A stretch of DNA of 64,000 bases from Rhodospirillaceae bacterium. GTDB lineage: Bacteria; Pseudomonadota; Alphaproteobacteria; Rhodospirillales; Rhodospirillaceae. The notes below the pieces were generated by a model, which was not told where the DNA came from, did no database searches, and saw nothing but the letters and a program-made list of their open reading frames with translations. Both the position numbers and the translations under genes were made by a program. This document shows, piece by piece, positions 35,715-45,074 of this stretch. The DNA is taken from NCBI GenBank assembly GCA_019694335.1, contig JAIBCD010000010.1, forward strand, positions 1 to 64,000, given 5' to 3'. Position 1 is the first letter of the stretch; each line of letters begins with the position of its first letter.

Positions 35715-37082
35715 ATGAACGAGACCGCGCGGCATAGCCCCACCTTTTCCCAGGAAACCGGCGCTACTTTGCGCCTGACCCTGCCCTTGGCCGGCGGGAT
35801 GCTGTCCCACACCGGCATGGCGCTGACCGACACCATCCTGCTTGGCGGCCTTGGGCGGGACGCCTTGGCGGCCGGGGGCCTCGCGGTTGTGATCTTCGCC
35901 ACCCTGACCACGGTCCTGCACGGCTTTGTCGCGAGCATTGGCATCCTGGTGTCCCACGCCCAGGGTGCGCGGCGGCCGGAGGATATCCCGCCGATCCTGC
36001 GCGCGGGATTCCTGCTCGCCACCCTCGCCGCCCTGCCCCTGATGGCGATCCTCGCCTGGATCGAACCCCTGCTGCTTCTGGTCGACGAACCGCCCGCGCT
36101 GGCGAAAAACGTCGCGGCCTACGACATGATCCTGATGCTGGGCGTATTGCCGTCGTTGTGGATGGCCACGCAGCGCTCCTACCTTACCGCCTTGCACCGG
36201 CCGCGCCCGGTGATGGTGATCTCGCTGGTGGCTCTGGCCATCAACGGGTTTCTCAACTACGGGCTGATGCACGGAGTGTGGGGATTGCCGGCACTCGGCT
36301 ATCTCGGATCCGCCACCGCCACCATGCTGGTGCAATGGGGCATGTTCGCCGCGGCCACGGTCGCCATAGGCCGCGACGCCCGCCACGCGGCGGTGCGCGG
36401 CCTGCTCGACCGCAAGGTTATCAAGGAACTTGCCCATCTCGGCTGGCCGATCGCCGGCACCTATGCCGTGGAAATCCTGCTGTTCACCTCGGGCGCCTTG
36501 ATGATGGGCGTGCTGGGCCCCACGGCGCTGGCCGCGCATCAGGTGGCGATCAGCGTCGCCTCGACGACCTTCATGGTACCCCTGTCGGCGGGCCAGGCCG
36601 CCAACGTACGGGTCGGCTACCACATGGGCGCGCAGGCGCCGCGCGCGGCACGCCAGGCCGGGCATGCGGCTTTTGTGCTGGGTGTCGGCTTCATGGCGGT
36701 GATGGCGGCGATCATGCTGACTGCGCCGCACCAGATCGCGCGGCTGTTCAACCTCGATCCCGCACGCGCCACCGACGCCGAAGTGATCGCGGTGGTGGTC
36801 AAGCTGTTGGCGATCTCCGGCGCGTTCCAGGTGGTCGACGGCGCGCAGGCCATCGCCGCCGGCGCCTTGCGCGGATTCAAGGATACGCGCATGCCGATGG
36901 CGCTCGCGGGGTTCGGCTACTGGGGCGTCGGGTTCCCGGTGGCCTGGATCCTCGGCTTTCCCATGGGCCTCGGTGCCGCCGGCATCTGGTGGGGCCTGGC
37001 GGCGGGGCTCGCGGTTACCGCCCTTGCCTTGGGCTGGCGGTTCGAAAGGCTGACGAAAAAGCTGATACGCGCGGCGGCCTAA
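35715..37082 (+). CDS. MATE family multidrug efflux transporter
   Basis: This 455-aa protein has 12 hydrophobic segments in two similar halves, matching the NorM-type MATE family (opening with LRLTLPLAGGMLSHTGMALTDTILLGGLG). MATE pumps exchange cationic drugs or metabolites for Na+ or H+. The gene interrupts the PHA genes, lying between phaB and phaA on the opposite strand, and has no visible link to them. ATG 35715 fits the conserved N terminus. Confidence 0.92.
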   Translation: MNETARHSPTFSQETGATLRLTLPLAGGMLSHTGMALTDTILLGGLGRDALAAGGLAVVIFATLTTVLHGFVASIGILVSHAQGARRPEDIPPILRAGFLLATLAALPLMAILAWIEPLLLLVDEPPALAKNVAAYDMILMLGVLPSLWMATQRSYLTALHRPRPVMVISLVALAINGFLNYGLMHGVWGLPALGYLGSATATMLVQWGMFAAATVAIGRDARHAAVRGLLDRKVIKELAHLGWPIAGTYAVEILLFTSGALMMGVLGPTALAAHQVAISVASTTFMVPLSAGQAANVRVGYHMGAQAPRAARQAGHAAFVLGVGFMAVMAAIMLTAPHQIARLFNLDPARATDAEVIAVVVKLLAISGAFQVVDGAQAIAAGALRGFKDTRMPMALAGFGYWGVGFPVAWILGFPMGLGAAGIWWGLAAGLAVTALALGWRFERLTKKLIRAAA

Positions 37083-37137
37083 CGCTCAACGCGACTCGTT
37101 TCTCGGCTCGCTTCGTTCGCCTAGTATGTGTGCCGCG

Positions 37138-38310
37138 CTAACGCTCGACACACATGGCAATACCCATCCCGCCGCCGATGCACAGGGTGACGAGGCCCTT
37201 CTTGGCGTCACGCTTTTGCATTTCATGGAGCAGCGTGACCAGCACGCGCGCACCCGAGGCGCCGATGGGATGGCCGAGCGCGATGGCGCCGCCATTGACG
37301 TTCACCTTCGCCGGGTCGAAGCCCAGATCCTTGCACACCGCCAGCGACTGAGACGCGAAGGCCTCGTTGGCTTCCACGAGATCGAGGTCGGAGACCTTCC
37401 AGCCGGCCTTCTCGAGCGCCTTCTTCGACGCCGGGATCGGGCCCACGCCCATGATCGAGGGGTCCACGCCCGCCTGGGCCCAGGACACGATCCGCGCCAG
37501 CGGCTTCAGGCCGCGCTTCTTGGCTTCGTCGGCCGACATCACCACCACCGCGGCGGCGCCGTCGTTGATGCCCGACGCGTTGCCGGCGGTCACGGTGCCG
37601 TCCTTGGAGAACGCAGGCTTGAGCTTGGCGAGCACGTCGGCCGTGGTGCCGGCGCGCGGATATTCATCGGTGTCGAACTGCTTCTGCTCTTTCTTCACCG
37701 TGACGGTCACCGGCACGATCTCGTCCTTGAAGCGGCCGCCCTTGATCGCGGCGTCGGCTTTGGCTTGCGAAGCGGCGGCGAATTCATCCTGCGCGCCGCG
37801 GGTGAGCTGCCACTGGGTGGCCACGTTCTCGGCGGTCGTGCCCATGTGGTAGTTGTTGAACACGTCCCACAGGCCGTCGTTGATCATGGTGTCGACCATG
37901 GTGCCGTTGCCCATTTTCACGCCGTTGCGCAGATGCATGGCATGGGCCGACTGGCTCATGCTTTCCTGGCCGCCCGCGACCACGATGGCGCTGTCGCCGG
38001 CCTTGATCGCCTGGGCCGCCATCGCCACGGCCTTCAGACCCGAGCCGCACACATGATTGATGGTCATGGCGGCAGATTCCTTGGGCACGCCCGCCTTCAT
38101 CGCCGCCTGGCGCGCGGGGTTCATGCCCGCCGCCGCCGTCAGCACGTTACCCATCACCACTTCCGAAACGTCCTCGGGCTTCACCTGCGACCGCTTGAGC
38201 GCTTCGCTGATCACGACCTGTCCAAGTTCGGCGGCGCTGTGGCCGGCGAGCGCGCCGTTGAAGGCGCCAATGGCGGTGCGGCAGGCGGCGGTGATGACGA
38301 TGTCGGTCAT
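37138..38310 (-). CDS. phaA: Acetyl-CoA acetyltransferase (beta-ketothiolase)
   Basis: This 390-aa thiolase condenses two acetyl-CoA to acetoacetyl-CoA. The nucleophile Cys88 lies in [11 protein letters not shown], the catalytic His in [21 protein letters not shown], and the second Cys in [14 protein letters not shown]. Length and motifs are standard for PhaA/AtoB. It lies 90 bases downstream of phaC on the same strand; AGGAG precedes ATG 38310. A separate biosynthetic role cannot be distinguished from degradative thiolase by sequence, but the context favours PHA synthesis. Confidence 0.95.
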   Translation of the reverse strand: MTDIVITAACRTAIGAFNGALAGHSAAELGQVVISEALKRSQVKPEDVSEVVMGNVLTAAAGMNPARQAAMKAGVPKESAAMTINHVCGSGLKAVAMAAQAIKAGDSAIVVAGGQESMSQSAHAMHLRNGVKMGNGTMVDTMINDGLWDVFNNYHMGTTAENVATQWQLTRGAQDEFAAASQAKADAAIKGGRFKDEIVPVTVTVKKEQKQFDTDEYPRAGTTADVLAKLKPAFSKDGTVTAGNASGINDGAAAVVVMSADEAKKRGLKPLARIVSWAQAGVDPSIMGVGPIPASKKALEKAGWKVSDLDLVEANEAFASQSLAVCKDLGFDPAKVNVNGGAIALGHPIGASGARVLVTLLHEMQKRDAKKGLVTLCIGGGMGIAMCVER

Positions 38311-38400
38311 GGAGACTCCTGAAGATGTGTGTGTGACTTGGGTTTTAGGCCCGCAACACAGAGTCAGGCAACGCTTATGTTTTGGCCTGGAATCAAGGGT

Positions 38401-39681
38401 TTATGCCGCAGGCGCTGGATTCCTCAGCCACGCGGCGAGCGGTTCGTGCACCGCCTCCGCGGCGCCCGTGCCCGCGACCATGCCGATATGCCCGAGACCG
38501 ACCGTGCGGGCGGCGGCGCCCGGGATGGCGTTCACCAGCGCACGCGCCGAAGACGGCGGCACGATCCGGTCGCTCGCTGGCAGGAACGCCAAGGTTGGGC
38601 AAGCGATCTTGCCGGGATCGATGACGCGATCGCCGATCCTCCACGCCTTCCGCGCCGGCGCGTTCTCGCCGTACCAGTTGAACAGGCATTCCCGCGCCAC
38701 CGGTCCCGCCAGGGGTATTCCGTCATTGAGCCAGTCCTCCAGCGCCACGAAGCGCTGCGCCTCGTCGGACGCGGGGGCGAGCGTGGCGAAACGCCGGAAC
38801 TTGCGCCCCACCAGCGTGGGATCGAGAGACGCGAACAGCGCCTGCAGCAGGTCGACCGACGCGGCCCCTTCGGCGGCGAGCATGACCTCGAGCATCGGCC
38901 GCGAAAGCCCGAGCATCACGCGCGAGGCTTCGGAGTCCGCGAAGAAGTCCCAAGGCGCCGCCAGCAGCGCCAGCGCCGACACCAGGTCCGGGCGCAGCAC
39001 CGCCGGGGCCACGGCGAGCGTGCCGCCCATGCAATAGCCCACCAGCCGCGGGGTTTCGCCGGTGAGGTTTTTGACCTCCTCCAGCGCCGGAATCAAAACG
39101 CCGTCCACATAGTCCGTGCAGGTGAAGGATTTCTCCGCTGCGTCCGGTTCGCCCCAGTCCAGCAGGAAGGCATGCGTTTCGCGTGCCGCGGCGCGCATCA
39201 CGCTACGGTCGGCGGCGAGGTCGAGGATATAAGCGCGGTTGATGAGCGACGGCACGAACAGCGCGGCGGGACCGGTTCCGCCGTAGTCGCGCAGTGTCGC
39301 CGCGCCGTTGCGCCACACCGGCGGCGGGGCGGCAAGATCGCGCCGGAACGGATGGGCCTGATAGGCGCGGACGCCGCGCACGAAATCCTCGAGCCGTTGC
39401 TGGCCGGCGCCGACGACCGCGTCCAGGAACCGGGCTGGGTTAAGCGCCGCCGACCATGGGCCGGCGAAAGCGTCAGGGCTTTTTCCGAGCGCCGCGGCTG
39501 CTATTTGCAGCACGGGGCTTAGCTGACCTGGGTTCGGCCAGAGCGGCGAGGCGGGATTCAAGAGCGGCGAGGCGCTGCTCGATGGCGGCGAGTCTGGCAT
39601 CAGACCCGCCATCGCCGCCTGCACGATCAACCCCTCCATGGCCATGTGGAGCGGCAGCGGGCGTGGACCGTTGCGGGTCAT
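38401..39681 (-). CDS. phaC: Poly(3-hydroxyalkanoate) synthase, short class III-like type
   Basis: This 426-aa alpha/beta-hydrolase-fold PHA synthase has the lipase-like box GYCMGG with nucleophile Cys217, an Asp in LPASDRIVPP and a His in GLGHIGM, forming the catalytic triad that polymerises 3-hydroxyacyl-CoA. It is shorter than class I synthases (about 590 aa) and resembles the subunit type that needs a small partner. The N terminus GPRPLPLHMA matches what I recall of alphaproteobacterial homologues, supporting ATG 39681 even though this makes the first 69 codons overlap the phaE-like gene in another frame. Confidence 0.88.
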   Translation of the reverse strand: MTRNGPRPLPLHMAMEGLIVQAAMAGLMPDSPPSSSASPLLNPASPLWPNPGQLSPVLQIAAAALGKSPDAFAGPWSAALNPARFLDAVVGAGQQRLEDFVRGVRAYQAHPFRRDLAAPPPVWRNGAATLRDYGGTGPAALFVPSLINRAYILDLAADRSVMRAAARETHAFLLDWGEPDAAEKSFTCTDYVDGVLIPALEEVKNLTGETPRLVGYCMGGTLAVAPAVLRPDLVSALALLAAPWDFFADSEASRVMLGLSRPMLEVMLAAEGAASVDLLQALFASLDPTLVGRKFRRFATLAPASDEAQRFVALEDWLNDGIPLAGPVARECLFNWYGENAPARKAWRIGDRVIDPGKIACPTLAFLPASDRIVPPSSARALVNAIPGAAARTVGLGHIGMVAGTGAAEAVHEPLAAWLRNPAPAA

Positions 39682-39856
39682 GACCGGGGGTTCCTGGAGG
39701 GGCGAAATTGGCGGCCATTTTGGACCAGGACTGGGCCATGGCGGCCAAGTCTTGAGGATCCTTGGCGAGGTTCGCCACCTGATCCTGCCATAGGTCCAGA
39801 TACCGCTGTGCGAGAGCGGCGTAATCGGGCGCCGGCGGAGGCGTCTTTTCGCTCAT
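39473..39856 (-). CDS. Small PhaE-like PHA synthase partner, overlapping phaC by 209 bases
   Basis: This 127-aa protein begins with a helical region (YAALAQRYLDLWQDQVANLA, then AMAQSWSKMAANF), passes through a Pro/Gly/His-rich linker and ends with a heptad-like coiled coil (ARLAAIEQRLAALESRLAAL) and a basic tail. This is the general plan of short PhaE-type subunits that activate class III synthases. The phaC start lies inside it, so 209 bases encode both the coiled-coil end of this protein and the phaC N terminus in different frames. The assignment is by position and pattern, not a firm family match. Confidence 0.65.
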   Translation of the reverse strand: MSEKTPPPAPDYAALAQRYLDLWQDQVANLAKDPQDLAAMAQSWSKMAANFAPPGTPGHDPQRSTPAAAPHGHGGVDRAGGDGGSDARLAAIEQRLAALESRLAALAEPRSAKPRAANSSRGARKKP

Positions 39857-39936
39857 AGTGTGCCCTATAAATCACTGTTTTTGGGCGATTCCCAGGCAAG
39901 CGGCGGTGGTTTCCCCGGCCCTTGCCGCCGCGCGCT

Positions 39937-39987
39937 TTGACAGGCCGGTATTGTGCATAGCACAATACGTTCCTGGGGGGACGTCAA
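39937..39987. promoter_or_regulatory. phaR promoter region with PhaR-type operator palindrome
   Basis: TATTGTGC-ATA-GCACAATA (39949-39967) is a perfect 8-bp-arm palindrome containing the TGC-N3-GCA core reported for PhaR operators. It overlaps the spacer and -10 region of a plus-strand promoter (TTGACA 39937-39942, CACAAT 39961-39966, 18-base spacer) driving phaR, and lies downstream of a minus-strand TTGACG (39982-39987) that may serve phaE-phaC. Binding there could repress both directions. Confidence 0.6.
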
Positions 39988-40022
39988 GTCCCAGGCTTTT
40001 TACCTGAGGGGCTTCCGAGGCT

Positions 40023-40610
40023 ATGGCAGAGCAGGACAGCGGGGCTAAGTCGCCCGTGATCACCATCAAGAAGTACGCCAACCGGCGACTCTATAACACC
40101 GCGACATCCAGTTATGTGACGCTCGACCACCTCGCCGAAATGGTGAAGGAGGGCGCCGAGTTCATCGTCACCGACGCCAAGACCGGCGAGGACATCACCC
40201 GCAGCGTCCTGACCCAGATCATCGTCGAGCAGGAAGGCAAGGGCCAGAACCTGTTGCCCATCAAGTTCCTGCGGCAAATCATAGGTTTCTACGGCGACTC
40301 CCTGGGCGGGCTGTTGCCGCGCTACCTGGAATCCAGCATGGAGCAGTTCGCGCAGAACGAAACGCATATGCGCAAGGCCATGCAGGAAACCTTCAAGGGC
40401 CTGTTCCCCATGACCCGCCTCGAGGATATGGGCAAACAGAACATGGCGTTGTTCGAGAATGCGATGAAGATGTTCAATCCGTTCGCCGCGGCGCGCAATG
40501 CTGCACCGCCCCCGGCCACGCCGGGCGGAAAAAGCGACGACATCGATGCGCTGCGCGCCCAGCTCAACGCCATGCAAAACCAGCTCGAGAAATTGGTGAA
40601 GGGCGGCTAG
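40023..40610 (+). CDS. phaR: PHA synthesis transcriptional repressor
   Basis: This 195-aa protein has the N-terminal PHB/PHA accumulation regulator DNA-binding domain, recognised by ITIKKYANRRLYNTATSSYVT (residues about 13-33), followed by the PHB-accumulation domain (about 70-110) and a C-terminal Pro-rich linker with a short coiled coil (IDALRAQLNAMQNQLEKL). PhaR binds nascent PHA and DNA alternately, repressing phasin and PHA genes when polymer is absent. It is divergent from phaE-phaC with a palindrome between, consistent with autoregulation. Confidence 0.95.
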   Translation: MAEQDSGAKSPVITIKKYANRRLYNTATSSYVTLDHLAEMVKEGAEFIVTDAKTGEDITRSVLTQIIVEQEGKGQNLLPIKFLRQIIGFYGDSLGGLLPRYLESSMEQFAQNETHMRKAMQETFKGLFPMTRLEDMGKQNMALFENAMKMFNPFAAARNAAPPPATPGGKSDDIDALRAQLNAMQNQLEKLVKGG

Positions 40611-40643
40611 CCACCGTGGTGCGCTGCTACCGCGGGAGCGCAA

Positions 40644-40676
40644 ACGTTAAGCAAAACTGTAATAGTCGCTTAACGT
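40644..40676. promoter_or_regulatory. Inverted repeat upstream of the PraR-like regulator gene
   Basis: ACGTTAAGC (40644-40652) and GCTTAACGT (40668-40676) are perfect 9-bp arms separated by 15 bases in an AT-rich stretch after phaR. This could be an operator for the XRE regulator downstream (autoregulation). The stem is too AT-rich and widely spaced to be a convincing terminator. Confidence 0.45.
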
Positions 40677-40817
40677 GTAATAACAATTTTTTACAAGAAA
40701 CTTGCGGTAATACCCCCTCCGCTTTTCTACAATCGTCGGTATCTGATCCGGATAACCGGACATACGCAGGTTGATGATCGTTCATCGCCTGCTGACCACA
40801 GGTTGGGGGGTTTAAGA

Positions 40818-41204
40818 ATGGACGGCGGCAGCCTAAAGACAGCGCCCGCGAATCGCGCAAGCTCGATCGACCGGCACGTGGGTGCCAGGATTCGCGAACG
40901 CCGCATCATGCTGGGCCTGTCCCAGCAGCAGATGGCCGACATGATCGGCGTCACCTACCAACAGGCGCATAAGTACGAGCGCGGCATCAACCGCATCTCG
41001 GCCGGACGCCTGTACGAAATCACCCGCGTGCTCAATGTGCCGATCACCTATTTCTTCGAGGGCCTGGACGCGAACGAGGACGATCCCATGAACCCGCGCC
41101 AGCGTATGTGCCTGGAGCTGGCGCGCAACTTCGCCAGCATCTCGAACCAGCGGCATCAGGAAGCCCTGAGCCAGCTGGCCCGCGCGCTCGCGGCCCAGCA
41201 GTAA
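40818..41204 (+). CDS. XRE-family transcriptional regulator, PraR/PhrR-like
   Basis: This 128-aa protein has one Cro/C1-type helix-turn-helix (about residues 22-77) with the sequence LSQQQMADMIGVTYQQAHKYERG, typical of the alphaproteobacterial family that includes PraR of Azorhizobium and Rhizobium, a repressor of surface-attachment and quorum-sensing genes. A C-terminal helix region follows. ATG 40818 follows TTTAAGA; an in-frame GTG or other start five codons earlier is possible. The nearby 33-bp inverted repeat may be its own operator. Targets in this organism are unknown. Confidence 0.85.
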   Translation: MDGGSLKTAPANRASSIDRHVGARIRERRIMLGLSQQQMADMIGVTYQQAHKYERGINRISAGRLYEITRVLNVPITYFFEGLDANEDDPMNPRQRMCLELARNFASISNQRHQEALSQLARALAAQQ

Positions 41205-41205
41205 T

Positions 41206-42306
41206 TTAGATCAAAGCCCACTCTTCGCGCACCTCGGCGTCGGTTTCGGCGCCGAGGTGTTGTGTTTTTTGGGCGGCGGCGCGCGTCGGCGCGAGGCGGG
41301 AGAGCGCCCATACGGCGGCGCCGCGCACCAAAGGCGATTCGTCCGCAAGGCGCGCTTCGATGTCGGGAACGAGACTGCTATCGCCGCTGTTGCCGATGGC
41401 AATCAGCACATTGCGCAAGAACCGGGCGCGGCCGGTGCGCTTCACGGGCGAGCCGGCGAAACGTACGCGGAATGCCGCGTCGTCCAGCCCCGCGAGATCG
41501 CGCAACCCCAGCGCGTTCATGGCCGCTTTCGGCGTGAACGCGGCTTCGCGCGCGGCCTGGGCGAACTTGTTCCAGGGACAGACCGCGAGGCAGTCGTCGC
41601 AACCATAAATGCGGTTGCCGATGCCGGCGCGCAGATCGCGCGGGATCGGCCCCTTGTGTTCGATGGTGAGATAGGACACGCAGCGGCGCGGGTCCAATTT
41701 ATAGGGCGCAATGAATGCACCTGTAGGGCACGCATCAAGACAGCGGCGGCAGGCGCCGCAGTGGTCGACCTCCGGCGCATCGGGCTCGATCGGCAGCGTC
41801 GTGAACACCTCGCCCAGGAACAGCCACGAGCCGAATTCGCGGGACACAAGGTTCGTGTGCTTACCCTGCCAGCCCAGGCCGGATTGTTGCGCCAGCGGCT
41901 TTTCCATCACCGGCGCGGTGTCCACGAACACCTTCACGTCATGGCCGCTAGCCTCGTTGAGCCAACGCGCGAGCTGCTTGAGGCGCGACTTCAGCACATC
42001 GTGGTAGTCGCGCCCCTGAGCATAAACGCTGACCACGCCCTCGCTGCCGGATCGCAAGGGAATGTTGCGGCCGTAGTTGAGGCCAAGCATGATGACGCTG
42101 CGCGCTTCGGGCCACAAAGTACGGGGATCGGCGCGGCGCTCGGCTTTATCGCGCAACCAGCCCATGTCGCCCTCGAGGCCTTGCGCCAGGAACGACTGGA
42201 AATTGCCGCGCACGTCCTCGGCGAGGCGGGCTTCGGTCATGCGGACGGCATCGAAGCCCAGCGACTTCGCTTTGGCGCGGATGGCCTCGCGGTCAGGCCG
42301 CGTCAT
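41206..42306 (-). CDS. queG: Epoxyqueuosine reductase
   Basis: This 366-aa enzyme reduces epoxyqueuosine to queuosine in tRNA, the last step of Q synthesis, using cobalamin and two 4Fe-4S clusters. Two ferredoxin-like cysteine sets are visible ([15 protein letters not shown] and [14 protein letters not shown]), preceded by the DUF1730 region ([13 protein letters not shown]...) and followed by a C-terminal HEAT-like helical repeat. ATG 42306 lies inside the last codons of tgt (14-base overlap), so translation is coupled. Confidence 0.95.
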   Translation of the reverse strand: MTRPDREAIRAKAKSLGFDAVRMTEARLAEDVRGNFQSFLAQGLEGDMGWLRDKAERRADPRTLWPEARSVIMLGLNYGRNIPLRSGSEGVVSVYAQGRDYHDVLKSRLKQLARWLNEASGHDVKVFVDTAPVMEKPLAQQSGLGWQGKHTNLVSREFGSWLFLGEVFTTLPIEPDAPEVDHCGACRRCLDACPTGAFIAPYKLDPRRCVSYLTIEHKGPIPRDLRAGIGNRIYGCDDCLAVCPWNKFAQAAREAAFTPKAAMNALGLRDLAGLDDAAFRVRFAGSPVKRTGRARFLRNVLIAIGNSGDSSLVPDIEARLADESPLVRGAAVWALSRLAPTRAAAQKTQHLGAETDAEVREEWALI

Positions 42307-43435
42307 CGCTTTCGACAGGATCGTCGCCGCGCGCTTGATCGGCCGCGAACGCGCGCATGTACTCCGCAAGCCGGCCTTCGGCGATGGCGGCGCGCAGTTC
42401 GCGCATGATCTGCTGGTAGAAGGCGATGTTGTGCCAGGTGAGCAGCATCGGCCCCAACACTTCGTCGCAGCGGAACAGGTGATGCAGATAGGCGCGGCTG
42501 TAGACGCGGCTGACCTCGCACGGAACGGTTTCGTCCAACGGGCGCTGGTCCTCGGCGTGGCGCGCGTTGCGCAGGTTGAGCGTGCCGGTGCGGGTGAAGG
42601 CCTGCGCCGTGCGGCCCGAGCGCGTCGGCAGCACGCAGTCGAACATGTCGCAGCCACGCGCGACCGCGCCGACGATATCCGCCGGCTTACCCACGCCCAT
42701 GAGATAGCGTGGCCGGTCCTGCGGCAGATGCGGCGTGGTCACGTCCAACGTCGCGAACATCAGCTCCTGCCCCTCGCCGACCGCCAGCCCGCCGACGGCG
42801 TAACCGTCGAAACCGATGGCCTGGAGCCTGGCCGCCGATTCCGCGCGCAAGTCGGCATGCACGCCGCCCTGCACGATGCCGAACAGCCCGTAGCCCGGGC
42901 GGCGGATGTAGGCGTTCTTCGACCGCTCCGCCCAGCGCATGGACAAAGCCATGCTATCCGCGACCGCTTTCTTCTCCGCCGGGAACGGCGTGCATTCGTC
43001 GAACGTCATGGTGATGGTGGCATCGAGATCGTGCTGGATGGCGATCGAGCGTTCCGGCGTCAGCAAATGCCGGCTGCCGTCGATATGCGACTGAAAGGTG
43101 ACGCCGTTCTCGTCCATCTTACGCAATTTGGAGAGCGACATGACCTGGTAGCCGCCGGAATCCGTGAGCAACGGACCCGGCCAGTTCATGAACTTGCGTA
43201 CGCCGCCGAATTTGGCGATGCGCTCCGCACCCGGCCGCAGCATCAGGTGATAGGTGTTGGCGAGGATGATCTGCGCGCCCGTGGCCGCCACGCTCTCCGG
43301 GAACATCGCTTTCACGGTCGCCGCGGTTCCCACCGGCATGAAGGCGGGCGTGTCGATCACGCCATGCGCGGTCGTGAGTTGCCCGCGCCGGGCGGCGCCA
43401 TCCGTGGCGCTGACTTTGAATTCGAACGTGCTCAT
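42293..43435 (-). CDS. tgt: tRNA-guanine transglycosylase, with an altered zinc motif
   Basis: This 380-aa TIM-barrel enzyme exchanges guanine-34 for preQ1 in tRNAs with GUN anticodons. Typical segments are [33 protein letters not shown] and [23 protein letters not shown] with the nucleophilic Asp. The C-terminal structural zinc site, normally C-x-C-x2-C followed by YSRAYLHH, reads V-P-C-E-V-S then [10 protein letters not shown]: only one of the three cysteines remains (about 42504-42530). It overlaps queA by four bases and queG by 14, in the order queA-tgt-queG. Confidence 0.93.
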   Translation of the reverse strand: MSTFEFKVSATDGAARRGQLTTAHGVIDTPAFMPVGTAATVKAMFPESVAATGAQIILANTYHLMLRPGAERIAKFGGVRKFMNWPGPLLTDSGGYQVMSLSKLRKMDENGVTFQSHIDGSRHLLTPERSIAIQHDLDATITMTFDECTPFPAEKKAVADSMALSMRWAERSKNAYIRRPGYGLFGIVQGGVHADLRAESAARLQAIGFDGYAVGGLAVGEGQELMFATLDVTTPHLPQDRPRYLMGVGKPADIVGAVARGCDMFDCVLPTRSGRTAQAFTRTGTLNLRNARHAEDQRPLDETVPCEVSRVYSRAYLHHLFRCDEVLGPMLLTWHNIAFYQQIMRELRAAIAEGRLAEYMRAFAADQARGDDPVESDDAA

Positions 43436-44457
43436 GTCTCGCTGCGTGTCAGTAAACAGGCGTCGCCGTAGGAATAGAACCGGTACTTCTGGGCAATCGC
43501 GTGGGCATATGCCGCGCGCATACGCTCGGTGCCGGCGAAAGCGCAGACAAGCATATAGAGGGTAGAGCGCGGCAGGTGGAAATTCGTGAGCAGCAGGTCC
43601 ACGGCCTTGAAGCGGTAGCCGGGGGTGATGAACAGGCGGGTGTCGCCGGCGAAGGGTTTCAGCATGCCGTCGGCTGCCGCGCTCTCCAGGATGCGCAGCG
43701 ACGTCGTGCCCACCGCCACCACGCGCCCGCCCGCAGCCCGCGCCGCCGCGATGGCCGCGACAGCGCTGTCGCCGACCTCGCCCCATTCGGCATGCATGAC
43801 ATGGTCATCCGTGTCCTCGGCCGACACCGGCAGGAATGTGCCGGCCCCCACATGCAGGGTCACGGCCACGCGCCGCACGCCCTTGCGGTCGAGCGCTTCA
43901 AGCAGCGCGGGCGTCAGGTGCAGGCCGGCGGTGGGCGCGGCCACCGCGCCTTCCCGGGCGGCGTAAACCGTCTGATAGTCGATCCGGTCCTGCGCATCGT
44001 CCACGCGGCCGAGATAGGGCGGCAGCGGCATATGGCCGATCGCGGAGACCGCCTGCATCAGGGCGGCACCGGCGCGATTGAACCGCAAGGTCACCCAGCC
44101 CTCGGTCCTTTCCAGCACTTCCGCCCGCAAGTCATCCTCAAATTCCACCGTATGGCCGGGCTTCAATCTTTTTGCCGGACGGCTCAACGCTTGCCAGGTG
44201 TCAGGCGTTTGTTGGCGATGAAGCAGGATTTCGATCGATACGCCCCCCCTGCGGCCATGCAGCCGCGCCGGAATCACCCGGGTATCGTTGACCACCAGGA
44301 TGTCTCCGGGTCTGAGATATTCCGGAAGGTCGCCGATCACCGCGTCGGTCAGCGTCTCGGGCGCGACGGCGAGCAGTTTCGCCGCTTCGCGCGGGCTCAC
44401 CGGCCGCTGCGCGATGCGGTCCTCGGGCAGATCAAAATCGAACAGGTCCACGCGCAT
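43432..44457 (-). CDS. queA: S-adenosylmethionine:tRNA ribosyltransferase-isomerase
   Basis: This 341-aa protein begins [20 protein letters not shown], the standard QueA N terminus, and carries [35 protein letters not shown] and [19 protein letters not shown]. QueA transfers and isomerises the ribosyl group of SAM onto preQ1 in tRNA, the step between Tgt and QueG. ATG 44457 is chosen because the conserved N terminus starts there. It is first of the queA-tgt-queG run, with start/stop overlaps throughout. preQ1 synthesis genes are not in the window. Confidence 0.96.
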   Translation of the reverse strand: MRVDLFDFDLPEDRIAQRPVSPREAAKLLAVAPETLTDAVIGDLPEYLRPGDILVVNDTRVIPARLHGRRGGVSIEILLHRQQTPDTWQALSRPAKRLKPGHTVEFEDDLRAEVLERTEGWVTLRFNRAGAALMQAVSAIGHMPLPPYLGRVDDAQDRIDYQTVYAAREGAVAAPTAGLHLTPALLEALDRKGVRRVAVTLHVGAGTFLPVSAEDTDDHVMHAEWGEVGDSAVAAIAAARAAGGRVVAVGTTSLRILESAAADGMLKPFAGDTRLFITPGYRFKAVDLLLTNFHLPRSTLYMLVCAFAGTERMRAAYAHAIAQKYRFYSYGDACLLTRSET

Positions 44458-44581
44458 GGCGGAACAGTGACCGGGGCAGAGCGATAATTCTTGGAACGGG
44501 CTTGTGGCTGGAAGGGCCCGCTTTATAGTCGGGGCCTTATAGTAGAGGCGGGCGTGATTTTCCAGAGACGGGGACCGGGGC

Positions 44582-45073
44582 GTGGAGTGGCTGGCGCATA
44601 AATTGGATACCTTCCTGGCCGCGGTGGTGATAGCCGCGATGGCGATCGCCGCGTGCCAGTCGCAGGCGTTCATCATCCAGTATCTGTCCCGCCAGAGCGC
44701 CCAGCTTGCGGCGGCCAAGGCGGAGCTGACCGGCATCGAGACCGGGCTGCGCTACCAGCTCATGAGCGATACCGTGCGCAAGGAGATCGAGACCGGCGCC
44801 CGCACCCGCGCCGAGGCCCTTCAGGCCAGCTACGACTCTGTCGCCGGCGGCAATCTGTTCGCGCAGCCCCTGCTTCTGGCGCGCGGCGGCGACCCTACGT
44901 TGATGGACACGACGTGGCGCAATTTTGTGCCGGCGCTGCCGATGACGCCGGGCAGCATCGCCTTCACCGTTGTCGGGATGGTGATCGGCTTCGTGATCTA
45001 CGAGGTGGTCAAGTTCCCGTTCGCGCTTCTGATCCGCGAGCCCAAGCGGCGGAAATTCAGGAAGCGGGGCTAA
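44582..45073 (+). CDS. DUF2937 family membrane protein
   Basis: This 163-aa protein has an N-terminal hydrophobic helix (about 9-27), a helical, charged periplasmic stretch (about 35-120) and a second membrane segment (about 123-145) followed by a very basic tail ([17 protein letters not shown]). The plan and length fit DUF2937, a family of unknown function. The start is a GTG at 44582. It is convergent with the subtilase gene, whose stop lies two bases further on. Confidence 0.65.
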   Translation: MEWLAHKLDTFLAAVVIAAMAIAACQSQAFIIQYLSRQSAQLAAAKAELTGIETGLRYQLMSDTVRKEIETGARTRAEALQASYDSVAGGNLFAQPLLLARGGDPTLMDTTWRNFVPALPMTPGSIAFTVVGMVIGFVIYEVVKFPFALLIREPKRRKFRKRG

Positions 45074-45074
45074 A

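Noticed and set aside
38719..39034. Possible frameshift in phaC, because several other frames stay open here
   Set aside because: The 426-aa phaC frame runs unbroken with catalytic Cys, Asp and His in order; the other frames are composition artefacts.
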